Shown: positions 24,519 through 36,633, counted from the first letter of the stretch. The stretch: 64,000 bases of DNA from Chamaecyparis obtusa (GCA_027943335.1 BSBK01002163.1:1-64000), one strand, 5' to 3'. Made by a program: numbers and translations. The notes: generated by a model not told the origin, from the letters alone.

Positions 24519-27500
24519 ATGGTTCGTGGTAGAGGAAATGATAATGCTATCAAGGATATGTTGAGGCAGATTGCAACTAGGCTTGAAGCTGTAGAGACAA
24601 CCCAAAGAAGAGGTGCACATCTTGAAGATGTTAGTGATGAAGAAGAAGAAGAAGCCACACCTAATCCTGAACCTGAAGTTGAATAGGATGAGGAAATACT
24701 TTTAAGAGTTTTGTCTAAGGCTAACTCCATGCCTGCAATTGAAGTTTCTTGCTATGATGGAAGACTTGAGACTGATACACTTTTGGATTGGATCTCTAAG
24801 ATGGATAAATACTTTGATTATGAAGGTACTCCTGATAAGAAGAAGGTTAAGATAGAAGTCACAAAGTTGAAAGGTCATGCATCTCTTTGGTGGGATCATT
24901 TGCAAACTAAGAGATGGAAGAGAGGAAAAGAAAAGATCAAGACATGGATGAAGATGCTTGGAAAGATGAAGAAGAAGTTTCTTCTAGCTGACTACCAAGT
25001 TAGTTTGATGAGAAAGATGCAAAATATGAGACAAAAGGACATGAGTGTGAAAGAATATACTGAAGAATTTTACAAATTGGATATCAGATCTAGACATGTG
25101 GATGATGAAGTTGAGAAGGTGGCTAGATATCTGAATGGTGTGAGGACATTGATTCAAGATGAGATCAGTTATGTGAAGATAGAAAGTGTGGAAGAAGCAT
25201 ATCAATTTTCTTTGAAGGAAGAAGAGAGATTGATAAAGAGACATGAACAAAGACAAAGAGGAAGAGGTGGCAGATTTTAGAGAAGTACAGGAAGATCTTA
25301 TGGAGAAAGTAGCAGATCTGACAATGTAGTGCAAGATAAAGGATGGGAAGATGACCCTACTAGTAAAAGAGGTAACTAATCTAGAGTTAGCTATACTGGT
25401 TACTCTAGGAATAAAAATAATGGGAAAAGAGAAGAGAAATCTTGGTTTAAAGGGACTTGTTACCAATGTGGTGAAGAAGGGCATAGAGCTTTTGAATGTA
25501 CCAATTTTGGAAAGAAGATTGGAGAAAATATAAGAAGTAATTTGGCTTGTGAAGAAGTTGAGGAAATGTCTAATGAGCTAGAACATGGTGAGAACCTGAT
25601 GCCAAGAAGAATATTGTGGAATGAAGAAGCTAATGAGGAACCTATTCTGAGGAAAAGTTTGTTCAGAACTAGATGTAAGATCGCTGATAAATGTTGCAAG
25701 GTAATCATTGATAGTGGAAACTCTGATAATTTGGCATCTGAAGAGCTGGTTAACAAGTTGCAGTTGCAGAGATTGAAACATCCTAAGCCTTACCATATTT
25801 CTTGGATCCAGAAGGAGCATAAACTACTTGTAAATGAAAAATGCCTTGTTAAATTCAAAATTGGGAATTATTATGATGAAGTCTTGTGTGATATTATGCC
25901 TATGGATTGTTGTCATATTATTTTGGGTAGACCTTGGAAGTATGATAGGAAATATTTGCATGATAGTAGATTGAATCAATATACTATTTGGATGGATAGA
26001 AAGAAACAAGTATTATTTCCTTTAGTAGATAAGTCTGATGAAGGTTACTATACTACAGTCAGAGTATGCTTGTTTGATGGTAAAAAATTTACAAGAGAAG
26101 TGGAAGAACAAAATATTTTCTTTTCATTGAAGCATAAGAGTGGACAATCAAAAAAGGTTGTTGATGCCTTGAGCCAAAGAAGAAGTTTTCTTACAGAGAT
26201 GAGAGTTTAGGTACTTGGTTTTGATGATTTGAAGTGTTTGTATGAGACTGACATTGATTTTGCAGAGTCTTGGAAAGCTTGTAAGGAATAGACAATGAGT
26301 GATAAATGGATTGATTATTTCATTCAAGAAGACATGTTGTTTAAAGGAGTTCAATTGTGCATACCTAGAGGATCTATGAGAGAGAACATAATGAAGGAGA
26401 AACATAGTGGTGGACTTGCTAGACATTTTGGGATTGATAAGACTATGAATTTTATTTTAGAAAGATACTTTTGGCCACATATTTACAGAGATGTACAGAG
26501 AATGGTTAGAAGTTGCAAAGTTTGTCAAGTAGGAAAAGGAACTAGTCAGAATGTTGGATTGTATACACCTTTGCCTGTACCCGATAGACCTTGGGAAGAT
26601 GTGAGTATGGACTTTGTTCTTGGATTTCCCAGAACTCATAGAGGTAATGATTCTATTTTGGTAGTGGTTGATAGATTTTCAAAGATGGCTCATTTCATAC
26701 CTTGTAAGAAGACATCTGATGCATTTCATGTAGCTGAATTATTCTTCAAGGAAGTGGTAAGATTGCATGGTTTTCCTAAATCTATTATTTCAAACAAAGA
26801 TACTAAATTTACTGGTTACTTTTGGAGAACACTTTGGAAAAAGATGAATATAGAATTGAATTTTAGTTCTACATTTCACCCTCAGATAGATGGATAGACT
26901 GAAGTTTTGAATAGAAGTTTTGGAAACTTGTTGAGATGTTTAGTTGGAGAGAATCTTGCTAATTGGGATTTAGTTTTGGCACAAGCATAGTTTTCTTATA
27001 ATAATTTTGTGAATAGAAGCACTAAGAGGACACCATTTGAGATTTTTACTCCTAAGGGAACCATAGAGTTGAGAGATTTACCTACTAAGACAAGAAGAAG
27101 TGTTGAAGCTGAGGATTTTGTAGTGTACATGAGAACTTTACATGATGAAGTGAAAAAAAATTTGGAGGACAGTAATGTGAAATATAAACAGAGAGTAGAC
27201 AAGAGAAGGAGACATACATCTTTTAAAGTTAGAGATGAGGTTATGATTCATTTGAAGAAGAATAAATTTCTATTTGGTACCTACAACAAGCTGAAAATGA
27301 AGAAGTTTGGACCTTGTAAGATTTTGAAGAAGTTTGACAGTGGAAATGCTTATGAAGTGGAATTACGAGAGGACATGGATATATCACCTATATTCAATAT
27401 TGCTGATATCTTTGAATACTTTGAATCAAATGATGAAATAGAAGACGAGCTAGATTATTCTAAGAAGAATAGAGACAACATTGAGAAGATCTTGAATAAA

Positions 27501-27623
27501 AGAGTGAGCAAAAGTACAAGAGGAAAAGACTACATGGAATATCTAGTTCAGTGGAAAGACAAGCAAGTTGAAGACAGGTCATGGATTACACAGGTTGAGT
27601 TGGATCTTTATGATTCAGGTTAG
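24519..27623 (+). pseudogene. Gag-pol polyprotein of gypsy D lacking reverse transcriptase
   Basis: One frame of ~1035 codons from ATG 24519 (MVRGRGNDNAIKDM). Gag spans residues ~65-250 and a zinc knuckle CYQCGEEGHRAFEC starts near residue 314. The protease active-site region IDSGNSDN is near residue 397, where the usual T after DSG is N, and ILGRPWKYDRK follows near 468. At ~26110 the text jumps to the tail of RNase H (FFSLKHKSGQSKKVVDALSQ), so linker, reverse transcriptase and most of RNase H are gone while the frame is kept. Integrase follows: an HHCC zinc region (KHSGGLARHFG...CKVCQVG) and core D residues in MDFVLGFP and SNKDTKFTGYF. A C-terminal chromodomain ends in EYLVQWKDKQVEDRSWI, which in chromoviruses directs insertion to marked chromatin. 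Stops near 24684, 25278, 25377, 26208, 26289, 26895 and 26988 kill it. Confidence 0.9.
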
Positions 27624-27675
27624 AATATGAGAAGTGCCTGATGTGGACATCACTTCTTTATCTACCCCAGGTGTT

Positions 27676-28664
27676 TGATGCAGGAGCATCTTGGGTCTTT
27701 AGCAATCTTGCATCAACCAAAAATATTTCCTGATTTTTGTACTTGTTTGCTATTTTTTTCTTTATAATTGTTGAATTTTTTGGTTTCATGGTGTGTGAAT
27801 ATTACATTATGTTGAGGACCTATTTTGGAACCTTCTCCTATGAGCACATAAATTTTGGATGCACTATTTTAAAGTTACAGTTCTTTTCCTTGCTGTCGAA
27901 ACCACATTTTCTTGCAGTTTTGGTGTTGATTGTTCATAGTGGAGATCTTGATCCTTAAGGGATCAACCTTTTCTATATTAAGGAATTTAATAGGACCTCA
28001 AGTAATATCATTTCCCAAGAGCACAAGCCCTAATTAATTATGAGTAAAAATTTATGCCCATTTTTCTTGGGGACCTATTTTTTGCCAGTTTTTAGGTGAA
28101 ATGTGTGGTGTTTCTTCTTGCGATGTTCTATGTGATCAAATGGGACCTTGCACCCTTAAAGGAATGTTATTGGGTCATGTAAGGACCTAAATAAAAAGGT
28201 TCATCAATTTATATTCATTCTAGAATTAGTTTTGGTTTAAATCTTGAGACTGGACCTATAATGTAAATAAATGCCTGACTGGCCGACTTGTGGCTTAGCT
28301 GGCTATATAAGGAGTCTAGATTGATGTAGTAGGGCATCAAGAGGAAATCATGAGGTAGATCTAGGAATTATTATCAAGATAAAACATTGGAGAAAAAGAT
28401 AGGATGCAAACTGTAATTCTGATTTCATAATTCTCATTGTATAAGGCCGAAACCCGAAAGGCCTCACAGTCGAGCATGTTGAAAGAAATAATATAAATTC
28501 TCTGTTGTTGCTGCTATTTGATTGTCTCATATCCATTGTGTGTTGATTGATTTCATGTGATATTATATCACTTCCATTGTGTAACTCTGATCAAGGGCTT
28601 GTTGTTGATTCAAGTTGAGTCAATTCTGCTTGATTCTTCTTGTATCTACCTTGCCCCTGCGTCA
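27676..28664 (+). repeat. 3' LTR of gypsy D (989 bp)
   Basis: TGATGCAGGAGCATC...CCTGCGTCA, then TAGTC. The preceding ~50 bases (27624-27675) show no clean polypurine tract. Confidence 0.94.
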
Positions 28665-28669
28665 TAGTC

Positions 28670-29040
28670 CATTTGGTGCCAAGAGGAATGGTTTGGAGGA
28701 AACCCAGTGGTGCAAATTTCAACTGAACCTCACTAAAATTTTTGGTAGCAAGCAAGATTGGTGTGCCAAATTCAAACAAATTTAAATCTCCCAGAGTGGA
28801 GAGGTTATTGTAGGCCTTAGAAACACAGTCCTATAGCATCTCATGGTTTGTTGATATCTCTCATGGGGTCTGAGATACAAGCCTTGAAAGACCATTGCCT
28901 AATTGTGCTTAGTGCACCTTGGGGACACTTTGGTTTGACATGTTTGTGAATGTTCTAGTTACTCAGTGGTTGAAATAGGATTGTCACTAGAGTTTACCCA
29001 CCCAACCGGAGCTAATAGCATAGTCCGTTCAGTGTCAGGA
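28670..29040. repeat. Satellite array, right part after the gypsy insertion
   Basis: Continues the ~358 bp unit exactly where it was cut (CATTTGGTGCCAAGAGGAATGG). The phase word TGCTTAGTGCACC is at 28905. Removing 23395-28669 places it ~355 bases after the previous one. The array ends within a unit near 29040. Confidence 0.93.
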
Positions 29041-29792
29041 TGCAATCCTTCAGCACTATCCCTTCACCCCAGGGAATCACCATTTTACTTTAGATTGTAC
29101 ACATTTGACTCAATGACTCCAACTATTACATCATTTGATGATACAAATGTACATAGAATTAAGACAATACAAATGTAAGGATACAAAATTAAGATGATAC
29201 AAATATAAGGATACAACATTCATAGTAAGGAAACACAATTTTTGCACTTGACATGACATTAAGATGATACAAATGTGGGCTCTTAATATTTGCAAATCAG
29301 CCCCATGGGCTCTTTTATATTTCAAATTTTGCATCAAATTTTTAATATAAAAAATTTGGCATCTAAATATGCACATTACATTCAATTATCTTTTTTATAT
29401 ATACAAAATTTTATATCTAAATATACACATTACAGATGATTATTATTATTATATACAAAATTTGGCATCTAAATATGCACATTACATTCAATTATTATTT
29501 TTATATACAAAATCTTAGATACACAACTATATATAAAAAATAAGTGTCCTTTCTACTTCTAAAGTGTATAAGTTTAACACATGGTACTCGATGACATCTA
29601 CATTCCAATCCCTCCATTCACAAGTCAAAAGAAAAGTTAATAGAGAATATAAGAAATTTATATAGGTTGAGAAAAATATTATGAATGTATACATAACTAA
29701 ATGAACTAGAGAACATGACTAGCCAATGCATAGTGATGTTTACCATCATAAAAGATGGGCTAATCAAATGCACACCTCGATCTTGTATATCT
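29041..29792. other. AT-rich flank of the array and of copia C
   Basis: No gene seen. It contains a short repeat aattaagatgatacaaatrtaaggataca around 29156-29275 and the 53 bp repeat listed separately. It ends with the target duplication TATCT (29788-29792) of copia element C. Confidence 0.55.
29346..29520. repeat. Short tandem repeat, ~53 bp unit, about three copies
   Basis: The word ATCTAAATATGCACATTACA recurs at about 29361, 29414 (variant) and 29467. Each copy is followed by an A/T-rich spacer. Confidence 0.8.
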
Positions 29793-30882
29793 TGTTGGAG
29801 ATTTTCCAACAAGCCAGTGCTGACTATATGTTTTTCATTGATGACAACATATGGTAAGTAGCATGCATGGAAGGCTTATGTAGTAAGCTTTGAGTATATG
29901 TATAATGGACATGTTATCAACATGATATCATGGATGAAGAGGTTAATTGTTAATACAGATAGTTATGTAGCAAATTGTGTCAGCAGTGTTCCTGACAGAG
30001 TTACAGGCAGTGTCCTATGAGTAATTGTCTATATAGTTATCATGGAGCGTTGCGCGTTTGGATATATGATGGAGACATGAAATTTTTGTTACATTCATGG
30101 ATCCAGAGTCTGATGTGCAGTAGAAGTGAAGTTATGCAGTCACTATTCACCAGTTGTAGTTTCCTATATTTTTTCAGAAGAGTCGACAATGATTATATTG
30201 GTACAGGAGTTGAACCTATCATTTCGATATGCGTGCTTGGATTAGTGTTTGGAGAAGAGTTAAGAATGTTCAGTTAAGAGCACATGATGTGATTAAGCTT
30301 GAGGTGAAAATATGAATTAATTTGGTAGAGCCGATAGTGTGGAGCGTGCGTCTACACTTATTGATTTGGACAGGTCCCAGTTTGTGTTGTGTGCTTAGTA
30401 GAGCTGACCAAGATGTTATTGGAGAGTGTTATTATTTCTCTAATATAATTTCAAGGTAGTTCTAATAGGCTAACTTGATTATATCATTTAGAGGAAAGAT
30501 ACTTATAGCTGGTCATTTCTGATCACTAGAAGCATGGTATGAGATGAAAGATTAGAGAAGAACAGAGATTACAAAGTATTGTGCCATCAGGAAGATAGAG
30601 TGTTCTATTCATTGGAACTGATCAAGACAAAAGGTCTACCTCACAGTTCACCAAGATCTAGATATAGTGTGTATCTGTTATTCAGAAGGTTGCAACCTTC
30701 ACCCCTTTGAGTAGTGAGCTCTCGTATAGTGCATTCTCACCCCTAACAGGGTCAATCATAAAAGACTCCTAACAAGGTCCGACCTTTGACCATGTCACTA
30801 TACTTATTATATTGTAAAGATCACCTCCTAACAAGGCTATAAGATCTTCTAACAAGGATCATTATACACTAGTGTAGTTTAT

Positions 30883-31238
30883 TGTTAAAGTTTTCATATT
30901 ATAGCTAATAATTTATTTATTTAATTATTAGTCTATTATACTCTACACTTAAGTTAAACTTAGGCATCTTATTATTCTTTCAGGTTTTCTCCTTTAGGGT
31001 TTCAATATCCTTTTATAGGGATTCCCTCTTTGTATTTTATTCATTCACTTATTGGATAAATTAATGGAGAATAGATTAATGCATTGATATTTTCTCTCTC
31101 ATTTGTTATTCTCAATCATGGCTTCTCTTTCTCAGATCTGTGATTACATGCCTCCATAGTTTTTTATCTCTTTCTGTGACAGGTGTTTGCATGCAGGGAT
31201 TCTTGGGAGCTGTGGGTTGCTTTTCATCAACTCCAACA
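30883..31238 (+). repeat. 5' LTR of element A (356 bp)
   Basis: TGTTAAAGTTTTCATATTATAGC...CATCAACTCCAACA. It contains ttttataggg, a possible TATA region, at ~31010. Confidence 0.88.
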
Positions 31239-31250
31239 TGCTATTAGAGC
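31239..31250 (+). other. Primer-binding site of element A
   Basis: TGCTATTAGAGC abuts the LTR with no spacer. It differs from TGGTATCAGAGC at two bases. Confidence 0.7.
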
Positions 31251-31489
31251 TTCAGATCTTCATACCCCTATTCGTTATTTGAGAGGCTTTGGTTGTGTTC
31301 TTCAGATCTATGTTTTTCATAAGCTTTTTATGTGGATTTAGGGGGGACCTTTGTTTTTGGTCATTTTGGGCTCAAACGGACATCACTGTTGCGCTCAGAG
31401 CACCCAAAAACCTTAGAATCCATATAAAAAATGTCCATTCTGGACAACTTTGCAATTTGAGGCAAATTTTTTTGGGCCTATAGCCGTAC

Positions 31490-31710
31490 GGATCTGGCAC
31501 ACATCCCAAGGTGACTTTTTTGCATGCATCCCGAGGCAAAAAAAATTGGCACGATTCTCACGATAGTGATTTTTGACATGATTCCCGAGTTAAATTTTTT
31601 AATTTTTGGCATGCATCCTGAGACAAAAAATCTGGCATGATTCTTGAGGCATCATTTTTTACTTTTTGGTACATTTTTTGAAATAAAAGATTTGGCATGC
31701 ATCCTGAGGT
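31490..31710 (+). repeat. Degenerate repeats inside element A
   Basis: The phrase (t)ggcatgcatcc(c/t)gaggcaaaaa(t) recurs about six times between ~31494 and 31710 with spacing of roughly 30-60 bases. It may be a structured leader or packaging region; no function is shown by sequence alone. Confidence 0.6.
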
Positions 31711-32974
31711 GCTTTGCATGTGTTTTTTGGCTTCTTTGTTCTCCAGAGCAGCCTGTGGTCTTTTGGCCATATCTTGAGCATACGGTATCAGATTTTTGAC
31801 TTATTTATATTGTTGGAAAGCTCTTTTCAAGCCTGATCCAATGGAGGAGGTTTGATTCTCTAATTTTTTTTATTTTGATGAAGTTTTTTTTTATCAAAGT
31901 TGATGTTTTTTTTTTCCTTCCAATTGCCATATCTTGGTCATCTGGACTCCTTTTTGGGCTCACCAGATATCGTCAGAAAGCTGGTTCAGTGAGTTTTGCA
32001 GTGGTAGGGGTCTTTTATCTAGATTCTACTCTAGGTTTTTTCTCCTCTGAGTTTTTCTCTTTTGCACTCTGGTGGATTACTTGGCTTCTACAGGTCTTGG
32101 GATGTCTTCTTCTATTCTTCTAGCTCACTCTTCTTTTTGACTTTTTGAGCATTGCATGCTTCTCTTATGTAGCATTCTCTTTTTTGTAAATGCACTAAGA
32201 TAAAGTGCCTGCTTCTGCATATCTAGGATTTCAAGCACCTTGTGTTTGTTTGTACTCGCACTTAGTTATAAATTGCCATGGGGGGTTATGATGTTTTGCC
32301 TTTTGTGCTCATCCACCTTTGTCAAGTGAGTGCACCTTGCATGACATTAGCCCATGCTATTTGTCTGTGACACCACCCTTTATCCTGTGCTTGTACTTCT
32401 ATTACACTATTGGTGTTCCTGATTCTTCTTCTTGTAGATGTTTTAGGCATTGCATTTTAGTGTTCCTGTCACCCCTCTCCCTATTCAACATTATGGGGGG
32501 GTTCTCCTATTGGTTCTATTGCTTCCTTGGTTCAGTTGAGTGATCTACGTATTCAATTTTTGATCATATGTACTAGGTGGATGTAGTGACTAGGCACCTA
32601 TGCATTTCAGTGAGATGGTTCATCTACTATATAGACACTCGTTCATTCGTACTTTTGGAGGTCACCTCTTCGATTGACCAACTCTTCATAATTTGTCTTC
32701 TCTACCTGGTCATGCACTATTTTAGTGGTGCTTCTAGTAGTTACTTCTGACAGTGTTTACAACTTCATGCTTCAGAGATGCTTTACATGCTCTTTCTTGT
32801 TCCTTTCTTTGGGACTTTCCCTAGATTGGAGGCTTTGTTTCCTTCATCTAGTTTATTTCTTGTATTTGGGTACCTGATCAGGCCTAGTTGCTGGGACCCA
32901 TAGTTCTTTCATGCTTTTTTGTTTTCATGCATCTTTTAGTCCTTTGTTGTTTAGCTTCTCCCTAAGTTACACTT

Positions 32975-32983
32975 AAGGGGGGG
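32975..32983 (+). other. Polypurine tract of element A
   Basis: AAGGGGGGG immediately before the 3' LTR TG. Confidence 0.82.
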
Positions 32984-33339
32984 TGTTAGAGTTGTCATAT
33001 TATAGCTAATAATTAATTTATTGAATTATTAGTCTATTATACTCTACACTTAAGTTAAACTTAGGCATCTTATTATTCTTTAAGGTTTTTTCCTTCAGGG
33101 TTTTGGTATCCTTTTATAAGGATTCCCTCTTTGTATTTTATTCATTCACTTATTGGATCAATTAATGGAGAATAAATTATTGTATTGAGATTTTCTCTCT
33201 CATTTTTTATTCTCAATCATGGCTTCTCTTTCTCAGATCTATGATTACATGCCTCCATAGTTTTTTCTCTCTTTCTATGAGAGGTGTTTACATGCAAGGA
33301 TTCTTGGGAGCTATGGGTTTCTTTTCATCAACTCCAACA
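32984..33339 (+). repeat. 3' LTR of element A (356 bp)
   Basis: TGTTAGAGTTGTCATATTATAGC...CATCAACTCCAACA, the same length as the 5' LTR and followed by TTTAT. Confidence 0.88.
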
Positions 33340-33544
33340 TTTATTAGTGGGTGTTGATTCCCACCAGGATTTTTACCTTTTTGGGTTTCCCCATAACTAG
33401 AATATTGGTATTTTGTTCAAGTGTTCTTTCATTGTGTTTATTCTTAAATTTTAAGTATACTTAGATAAATAATTAAAACTTGTAGATAACTGATTCACCC
33501 CCCGCCCCCCCTCTATGTTATATCTTAGGACTATTCCTAAAAAT

Positions 33545-33556
33545 TGGTATTAGAGC
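33545..33556 (+). other. Primer-binding site of copia C
   Basis: TGGTATTAGAGC, two bases (AT) after the LTR end. The same AT spacer separates LTR and primer site in E1, E2 and B. Confidence 0.87.
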
Positions 33557-33587
33557 TAAGTGCCTTGGAGATCTTGAGGTTGATCAG

Positions 33588-34532
33588 ATGTCATTCATTA
33601 GAAAAGATAGTCCTAAGTTTGATGGAGAGAACTATCTTGATTGGAAGAACAAAATGGTGACACATTTGCAGTGCATTTCTTTTGAAGTTTTTGAAGTGGC
33701 TATCAAAGAAGTTAAGATCCCCTCTCTAGCAGATTTTCCAAAGGAAGATGCTACTAGAAAGAAAAAGGATTTGTTCATTCAAAATGCAATAGCCAAATAA
33801 TCCCTTATCAACGCCTTATCTGATAGTGAGTTTTCAGAGATAAAGAAAGTAGACACAGCTTACAAGATATGGAAGCACCTAGAAGACATCTTTGAAGGAG
33901 ATACACAAGAAAAGAATGTGCATAGAAAGACATGGAAGAAAAGATAAAATGCATTAGAGATGCTACCTGAAGAAGACATCAGAGCTTACAATCAAAGGAT
34001 TAATGAAGCACTTGCTAGAATTGGGGACAATGGTGGAGAGATCTCGGAGGAAGACATTATGGATAAGTTGATGACTAATCTTATAGAAGAGTATGAAAAT
34101 GAGATCAACATCCTTGATGAGACCATGAAGCTTACAAAAAATTTCAAGAGAGAGACCTTGATCAGCAAAAATTTAGCTTTTGAGATTTCAAGATTGAAGA
34201 CAGAGCCTAAAAGTGAGACAACCTTCAAAGCATTAGTCCATGGTAAGAAATCTTTAAACACTTCTGGTAATTTTGATGATGAAGATGGAGATAAAGAGAT
34301 AGATGATATTATTTCTATGATTGCTAAGAAAGAAATAAAAGGAAAAGGAAAGTATGAAGGTTAGTTACCATTCAAATGTTTCTCATGTAATAAGATTGGT
34401 CACTTTGCATCTAAGTATCCTACAAGAGTTAAGAAATTCAGAACTAACTACAAGCCTAATATACAAAAGAATGTTACTATGTTGATGATGGAGTTTCTGA
34501 TGATGATTCAGTTGAAGATGAAATTGGATTCA
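33588..34532 (+). pseudogene. Gag of copia C
   Basis: Starts MSFIRKDSPKFDGENYLDWK, the usual opening of plant copia gag, where an F-G-x-NY-x-W block begins the capsid domain. It continues through LPEEDIRAYNQRINEALARI, typical of the capsid C-terminal half, to a zinc knuckle FKCFSCNKIGHFASKY near 34375-34425 whose last Cys is lost. Stops at 33798 and 33944 and a TAG near 34362 interrupt the frame, and a frameshift near 34480 separates it from the integrase-coding frame. Gag would form the cytoplasmic particle in which reverse transcription occurs. Confidence 0.87.
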
Positions 34533-34540
34533 TTTCTATT

Positions 34541-35515
34541 ATGGAGAAAATGTTTGATGAGATGGATCATGAAGATGAGAAAAAGGAACAAGAGCTAGCA
34601 TTGATTTCACAAGCAAACATAAGGACAGATTGGATTATAGATAGCAGTTGTTCACATCACATAACTGGTGATAAAGATAGATTTTTTCATCTAAACAAAT
34701 ACAAAGGTTGCATGGTTATATTTGGAGATAACACTCCTAAACCTATCATTGGTAGAGGAGCTATCACATTGGATGGAAAGAAAAACACTGTTGATGTTCT
34801 TTATGTAGATGGTTTGCAACATAACCTTCTTAGTGTTGGGCAGTTTCTTGAAAAAGGTTATCAGTTGGATTTCAAAGACAACAAGTGCATCATTAACAAC
34901 AAGGATGGTGTAATGATTGCATTAGGTTCAAAGACTAAAGGTAATGTTTTTCAGCTTAATTCAGAAGCAAGTTGTTTTGTTGCTAAAGTAGATGATAGTT
35001 GGCTATGGCATAAAAGACTATGTCATATCAATTTTGATAACATAGTAAATATAAGCAATGTAAAAGTAGTAAGAGATCAACCTAGCATAGCAAAGCCGGT
35101 TGATACTATTTACAGGGAATGTGTGATGGGAAAGCATGTGAGGAATTCATTCAAAAGCAAGCATAATTTAGTAGAGAACAAGTTAGATTTGATTCATATA
35201 GACCTATGTGGACCAATTCAAACAAGATCATACTATGGTGAAAGGTATTTCATTTTGTTTTTTGATGATTATTCTATAATGATGTGGGTTGTGTTCTTGA
35301 AAGATAATTCAGAAGCATTTGAGAAGTTAAAAATATTCAAAGCTAAGGTTGAGAATGAATCTGGACTAAAGATAAATTGTCTAAGATTGGATAGAGGAGG
35401 AGAATTCACCTCTGATAGATTCTATGAGTACTATGAAGAACATGGCATAAAGAGACAATTGAGTGCACCTAGAACCCCTCAATAGAATGGAATTGCAGAG
35501 AGAAGGAATATGATC
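34541..35515 (+). pseudogene. Copia C pol, pre-integrase and N-terminal integrase part
   Basis: The frame includes DWIIDSSCSHHITGD (a copia protease active-site block, with S where D-S-G-A/C is usual) and LYVDGLQHNLLSVGQF. It then has the pre-integrase zinc block LWHKRLCHINFDNI...CVMGKH, in which one Cys of the CX2C pair reads Tyr. The integrase core has DLCGPIQT and RLDRGGEFTSD, the first two acidic residues of the D,D-35-E triad. A TAA lies at ~35482. The gene is cut by insertion B right after the glutamate motif ERRN; the reading resumes in frame at 42806. Confidence 0.92.
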
Positions 35516-36633
35516 TATTAGGATTGGGAACACTAAGAGGGGGGGCTGAATTAGTGTTCACTGTATTTTAAATTTTCACTTTAATCTTTATGCTAAACAT
35601 AAATGCTTAATTATAGAAATAAACATTCACATAAACATGAAACATGAAATCAACACATGACACCAATATGACCACGGGGAAACCCAAATAGGTAAAAACC
35701 CCAGTGGGAATTGACACCCACTAATATTCTATACTAGTGTTTTGTGATCCTTGCTAGAAGATCCTTTACCCTGTTAGGAGTAGCTTTACAATGCTTTAAG
35801 TACAGTAGACATTGTTAAGGGTTGGACCCTATTAGGATTCTTAAACAATCATCCCTATTAGGGGAGAGGACACACTATCAAAGAGCTCACTGCTCAAGTG
35901 GTGAAGGCTACAACCTTCTAATCTTAGATACACACTATATCTGCTAGATGAACTATTACAATGACACTGCTTGTCAGATTAGTTCCTTTAATGTGCTAAT
36001 GCTTTGACCTCTTGCAAAGCTCTGATACATCTTCTAGTGTCTTTGTACACTTCTTCTCTACTTATCACAACTCTATTTCAACTTCCATACCGAATACAAT
36101 GGGCTCAACTTATATTTATGCGCTCATACAAAATACATAATTAGGTCGGCCCTATAACTAATTACAAACAATGCTTCCAAATTAATTGGCTTGAGTGTGC
36201 TTACAATTATACATATAAACATGTTGGGAACCTAAATACAATAGTCACATAGCCTTTACAACATTATAATATAATCGCAAACCAAAATGCTAATTGTTGG
36301 CTCCATGCTTTGTTCTTTCTTGGCACACACTAGTTGTGCAACTCCAACTGACTGTAACTTTCACATCCTTGCACATCTTCTTATGTGCTCATAGACTAAG
36401 CAATAATATAGTCTAACCAAATTAACTTCTAGGGAACATATCATAATTCATCTGTATACACATGCGATGATGCTCTGAGCTGCCAGAACTTTGTATACTA
36501 TCTAGTCTTCAACACTTAACTGAATTCTGATATTTACATCAAGTGCGCTAACTCCAAACTACTATATGACTTTGTTTCCATAATGAAAACACTATATCTA
36601 GTCATATACTTCAGTATAGACAAATTTCCAACA
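35516..36633 (-). repeat. 3' LTR of element B (1118 bp)
   Basis: Starts TATTAGGATTGGGAAC (TG changed to TA; the partner has TGTTAGGAATGGGAAC) and ends TTTCCAACA. A G tract (agagggggggctg) lies at ~35537-35547. Confidence 0.92.

Larger units (their letters stand above)
23395..28664 (+). mobile_element. Complete Ty3/gypsy chromovirus with deleted reverse transcriptase (D, 5270 bp)
   Basis: LTRs of equal length (989 bp) at 23395-24383 and 27676-28664, flanked by the perfect 5 bp target duplication TAGTC (23390-23394 and 28665-28669). Insertion was into a satellite unit, and the satellite continues in phase on the other side. LTR ends are TGATGCAGG...CCTGCATCA, with the first TG changed to TA in the left copy. 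The interior has gag, zinc knuckle, protease, integrase and chromodomain in one frame. The reverse transcriptase and nearly all of RNase H are missing, so it cannot move alone. Confidence 0.94.
30883..33339 (+). mobile_element. Short ORF-less LTR retrotransposon A (2457 bp)
   Basis: Two 356 bp LTRs (30883-31238 and 32984-33339), TGTTARAG...CTCCAACA, flanked by the perfect target duplication TTTAT (30878-30882 and 33340-33344). A primer-site-like TGCTATTAGAGC directly follows the left LTR and AAGGGGGGG directly precedes the right LTR, so orientation is plus. The 1.75 kb interior has no frame above ~110 codons and no gag or pol motif. It is a non-autonomous element, larger than typical miniature LTR elements. 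The LTRs are very similar, so it is probably the youngest or among the youngest insertions here. Confidence 0.88.
29793..33542 (+). repeat. 5' LTR of copia C, interrupted by element A
   Basis: LTR sequence is 29793-30882 and 33345-33542 (about 1288 bp together, against 1311 bp for the right LTR). 33340-33344 is the duplicated TTTAT of insertion A. It ends CCTAAAA, where the right LTR has CCTAACA. A C-rich tract (cacccccc...cccccctct) lies near 33497-33513. Confidence 0.92.

Noticed and set aside
24984..26639. Minus-strand frames opposite the gypsy D polyprotein
   Set aside because: The plus strand encodes recognisable gag, protease and integrase; the minus frames are shadows.
20405..29040. 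CRISPR-like or rDNA spacer array
   Set aside because: Units are ~358 bp, contiguous and diverged throughout, with no repeat-spacer pattern and no rRNA sequence.
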